NCBI GenBank assembly: GCA_016840595.1
Contig: JAEOSA010000019.1
Location: forward strand, 1 to 16,828
Source: Candidatus Hermodarchaeota archaeon
GTDB taxonomy: Archaea; Asgardarchaeota; Hermodarchaeia; Hermodarchaeales; Hermodarchaeaceae
Direction: 5' to 3'
Length of the DNA stretch: 16,828 nucleotides
The position numbers were made by a program, and so were the translations under genes. The notes beneath the pieces are model-generated. The model did no database searches. It saw only the letters and a program-made list of their open reading frames with translations, and had not been told where the DNA came from. Positions 15,310 through 16,828 of the stretch are shown here, in pieces (the stretch's first letter is position 1; every line of letters begins with the position of its first letter).

Positions 15310-15395
15310 GAATATTAATTCAATTAGTCTTCCTCAGGAAAGTGAATATTATACGTATGGGCTTCGTGTGTGGTTAGTGTTTTGAAAAAAACATG

Positions 15396-15593
15396 TTATT
15401 TGTAGGCAATTCCTATGAAGTCGTCCATTAGTCGGAAGTAGCGTCGTTCGCCGAGGGCTTTTTTGACACATTGTTTACAGACAAGTTTGTCCTTGGAGAA
15501 GAGGGGGCGTTCAATCTTGGTGTTTATGTAATCGGTTTGATATAGGGTTCTTCGTCTTTTCCCACAGCGATGACAAATTCTTCCTTTCGACAA
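15396..15593 (-). CDS. Small zinc-ribbon protein of unknown function
   Basis: This 65-residue basic protein has two CxxC knuckles, CHRC and CKQC, about 30 residues apart, the spacing expected for one zinc ribbon. The TTG at 15593 is chosen because GAGGA (15602-15606) lies 8 bases upstream; another TTG at 15608 would add five residues but overlap that site. The C-terminus (ERRYFRLMDDFIGIAYK) is charged then hydrophobic. It stands alone on the minus strand between two plus-strand genes. Small zinc ribbons of this type are often nucleic-acid or ribosome binding; no specific role can be assigned. Confidence 0.65.
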   Translation of the reverse strand: MSKGRICHRCGKRRRTLYQTDYINTKIERPLFSKDKLVCKQCVKKALGERRYFRLMDDFIGIAYK

Positions 15594-15723
15594 GGGAATT
15601 TTCCTCAAGTATTCTTAGAAACTCACAGGCAAAAAGGTTCTCTTATGAAATCTGGAAGGAAAAATCGAGAAGGGCAAGGTTAGAAGTTAGTTATGATTTT
15701 CGAAAAAATTGTGGGAGTAGAAG

Positions 15724-15732
15724 GCTTTTTTA
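15724..15732 (+). promoter_or_regulatory. Possible TATA-like box for the NuoH-type gene
   Basis: GCTTTTTTAG lies about 45-53 bases before the GTG at 15777, with purine-rich AGAAG just upstream. It predicts initiation near 15752. The motif is weak. The remaining bases of 15610-15776 show no gene or RNA that I recognise. Confidence 0.25.
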
Positions 15733-15776
15733 GCAGAAGCGAATCATAATGGTGACCCACTGGAGTGTGCCAAAAC

Positions 15777-16828
15777 GTGGTGCTGGAAACAATCGTTACT
15801 ATTGTTATGATAATAATATTCCCTGGGTTCCTTTTCTTAATGGGCTATGCATTTTACCTTGAATGGGTTGATCGAAAATTCTATGCTGATCAACAACATC
15901 GCATCGGACCGACCCATACGGGTTGGCGGGGTATTTTGCAGCCCTTTGCGGACTTTGTTAAACTTATGGCCAAGGAGGATGTAACCCCTGCGGCTGCTGA
16001 TAAGGTTGCGTTCTCTTTGACACCGATCCTAGCCTTGGCAATTCCACTTACTGTGCTCATGCTTGTGCCCATTTCTGGCTTTACGGGCATCATGTTCTTT
16101 GAAGGTGATCTCCTAGTGATCGGTTTCTTCAGCACAATGTTCACGTTGATGCTGTTCATGGCAGGATGGGCTTCATCGAATCGCTTTGGTTATACGGGGG
16201 CTGTCCGAGGCATCATTCAGATGCTCGCTTTCGAAATTCCTTTGCTCCTTGCCATCTTCGTCGGCGGTATGGTCGCTGGAAGCCTAAGCCTTACAGGCGT
16301 TGTCTGGTACCAAGCGAACCTGGGCCTACCCCTCATTCTGAACCCTGCATTCTTCGCCCTGTTCATCATCTTTCTTTTTGCCGCTCAGGCAGAAGCAGAG
16401 CGTATCCCCTTTGACGCTCCCATCGCTGAAACCGAAATTGTGGGCGGTTGGGAAACTGAATTTTCTGGAAAGAAACTGGCTTTCTTCCGGCTCTCCAACG
16501 ATTTTGAAGTCCTGCTTGCTGCAGCTCTGGGAGCGGCAATCTTTCTCGCCGGACCTCTCGGACCTGAAATTTTCTTTGTCTTTCTGAATAACCCATGGGC
16601 ACATGTAACTATCGCTTCTGGAGAATACTGGGCGTTCATCTCAGCTTCACCAATCTTTAGTTTCCTAACAATCCCTGCTCTAGCAGCCATCTACTACACC
16701 TTCTGGTTTATCTTGAAAACCACGTTTATTGTACTCCTCCTCTCGAACATCAAAGCCCTCTTTGCACGCTATCGCATTGACCAAATTGCACACATCAGCT
16801 GGACCTGGGTCATCCCCATCAGCTTACT
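15777..16828 (+). CDS. NuoH/EchB/MbhM-type membrane subunit of a hydrogenase or complex I-like complex (3' end missing)
   Basis: The 350 visible residues form the membrane subunit that anchors the peripheral arm and lines the quinone- or ion-coupling cavity in complex I and group 4 hydrogenases. Hallmarks are WVDRKFYADQQHRIGP (about 30-45), LQPFADFVKLMAKED soon after, and ERIPFDAPIAETEIVGG (about 208-224) with its acidic residues, followed by EFSGKKLAFF. About eight hydrophobic helices are visible. In-frame TGA at 15753-15755 limits the start. GTG at 15777 (or 15780) is chosen, with GGAG at 15762-15765 upstream. The gene runs off the right edge near its expected end. The PFDAP and RIGP forms fit EchB/HycD-like subunits better than quinone-dependent NuoH, but this is a weak preference. 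Further subunits are expected downstream. Confidence 0.92.
   Translation, partial: MVLETIVTIVMIIIFPGFLFLMGYAFYLEWVDRKFYADQQHRIGPTHTGWRGILQPFADFVKLMAKEDVTPAAADKVAFSLTPILALAIPLTVLMLVPISGFTGIMFFEGDLLVIGFFSTMFTLMLFMAGWASSNRFGYTGAVRGIIQMLAFEIPLLLAIFVGGMVAGSLSLTGVVWYQANLGLPLILNPAFFALFIIFLFAAQAEAERIPFDAPIAETEIVGGWETEFSGKKLAFFRLSNDFEVLLAAALGAAIFLAGPLGPEIFFVFLNNPWAHVTIASGEYWAFISASPIFSFLTIPALAAIYYTFWFILKTTFIVLLLSNIKALFARYRIDQIAHISWTWVIPISL

Noticed and set aside
15610..15776. Possible short gene or RNA before the NuoH-type gene
   Set aside because: Stops interrupt the frames and no ribosome site, hairpin or tRNA consensus is visible.
16326..16690. Several minus-strand frames of about 80-100 codons
   Set aside because: All lie antisense to the clearly conserved NuoH-type gene and show no motif.

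Overview
The window is most likely a piece of an archaeal chromosome. Several genes have AT-rich TATA-like boxes at plausible promoter positions. Starts are often GTG or TTG, preceded by GGAG/GAGG-type ribosome-binding sites. One locus carries a remnant that reads as the C-terminal half of an archaeal proteasome alpha subunit. Membrane-bound group 4 [NiFe]-hydrogenase-type genes and surface proteins with C-terminal anchors fit an anaerobic archaeon. An Asgard/Thorarchaeota-like source is a guess from general appearance; no marker gene here proves it.

Layout. Positions 1-5716 hold three minus-strand genes with 52-54 base gaps, probably an operon read right to left. They are a Lon-family ATP-dependent protease (3314-5716), a P-type cation ATPase with an altered ion site (386-3259), and a molybdopterin oxidoreductase of sulfite-oxidase type that runs off the left edge (1-333). 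A regulatory region at 5717-6016, rich in inverted repeats, separates this operon from a divergent gene for an exported, membrane-anchored zinc metalloprotease (6017-7570). Next comes a group 4 [NiFe]-hydrogenase large subunit with all four metal-ligand cysteines (7756-8961).

Positions 8988-12789 are minus-strand, and much of this stretch is decayed. It contains a long HTH plus LAGLIDADG-like gene split by a frameshift (8988-11008) and two overlapping small genes, one a membrane protein and one a surface protein with a PGF-type C-terminal sorting signal (11149-12046). It ends with a frameshifted proteasome alpha-like remnant fused behind two membrane segments (12139-12789).

Positions 12997-15309 read rightward: a small membrane protein, a methionine-R-sulfoxide reductase (msrB) and a WG-repeat protein. 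A tiny minus-strand zinc-ribbon gene follows (15396-15593). The right edge holds a NuoH/EchB-type membrane subunit (15777 to the end), presumably the start of a further group 4 hydrogenase or complex I-like cluster.

How they fit together. The hydrogenase large subunit and the NuoH-type subunit would belong to the same kind of membrane-bound, ion-translocating complex, but about 6.8 kb of unrelated and partly broken genes lies between them. Lon, MsrB and the molybdopterin enzyme suggest protein quality control and redox repair. No tRNA, rRNA, CRISPR array or insertion sequence was found. All intergenic stretches are shorter than about 300 bases once likely starts are considered.
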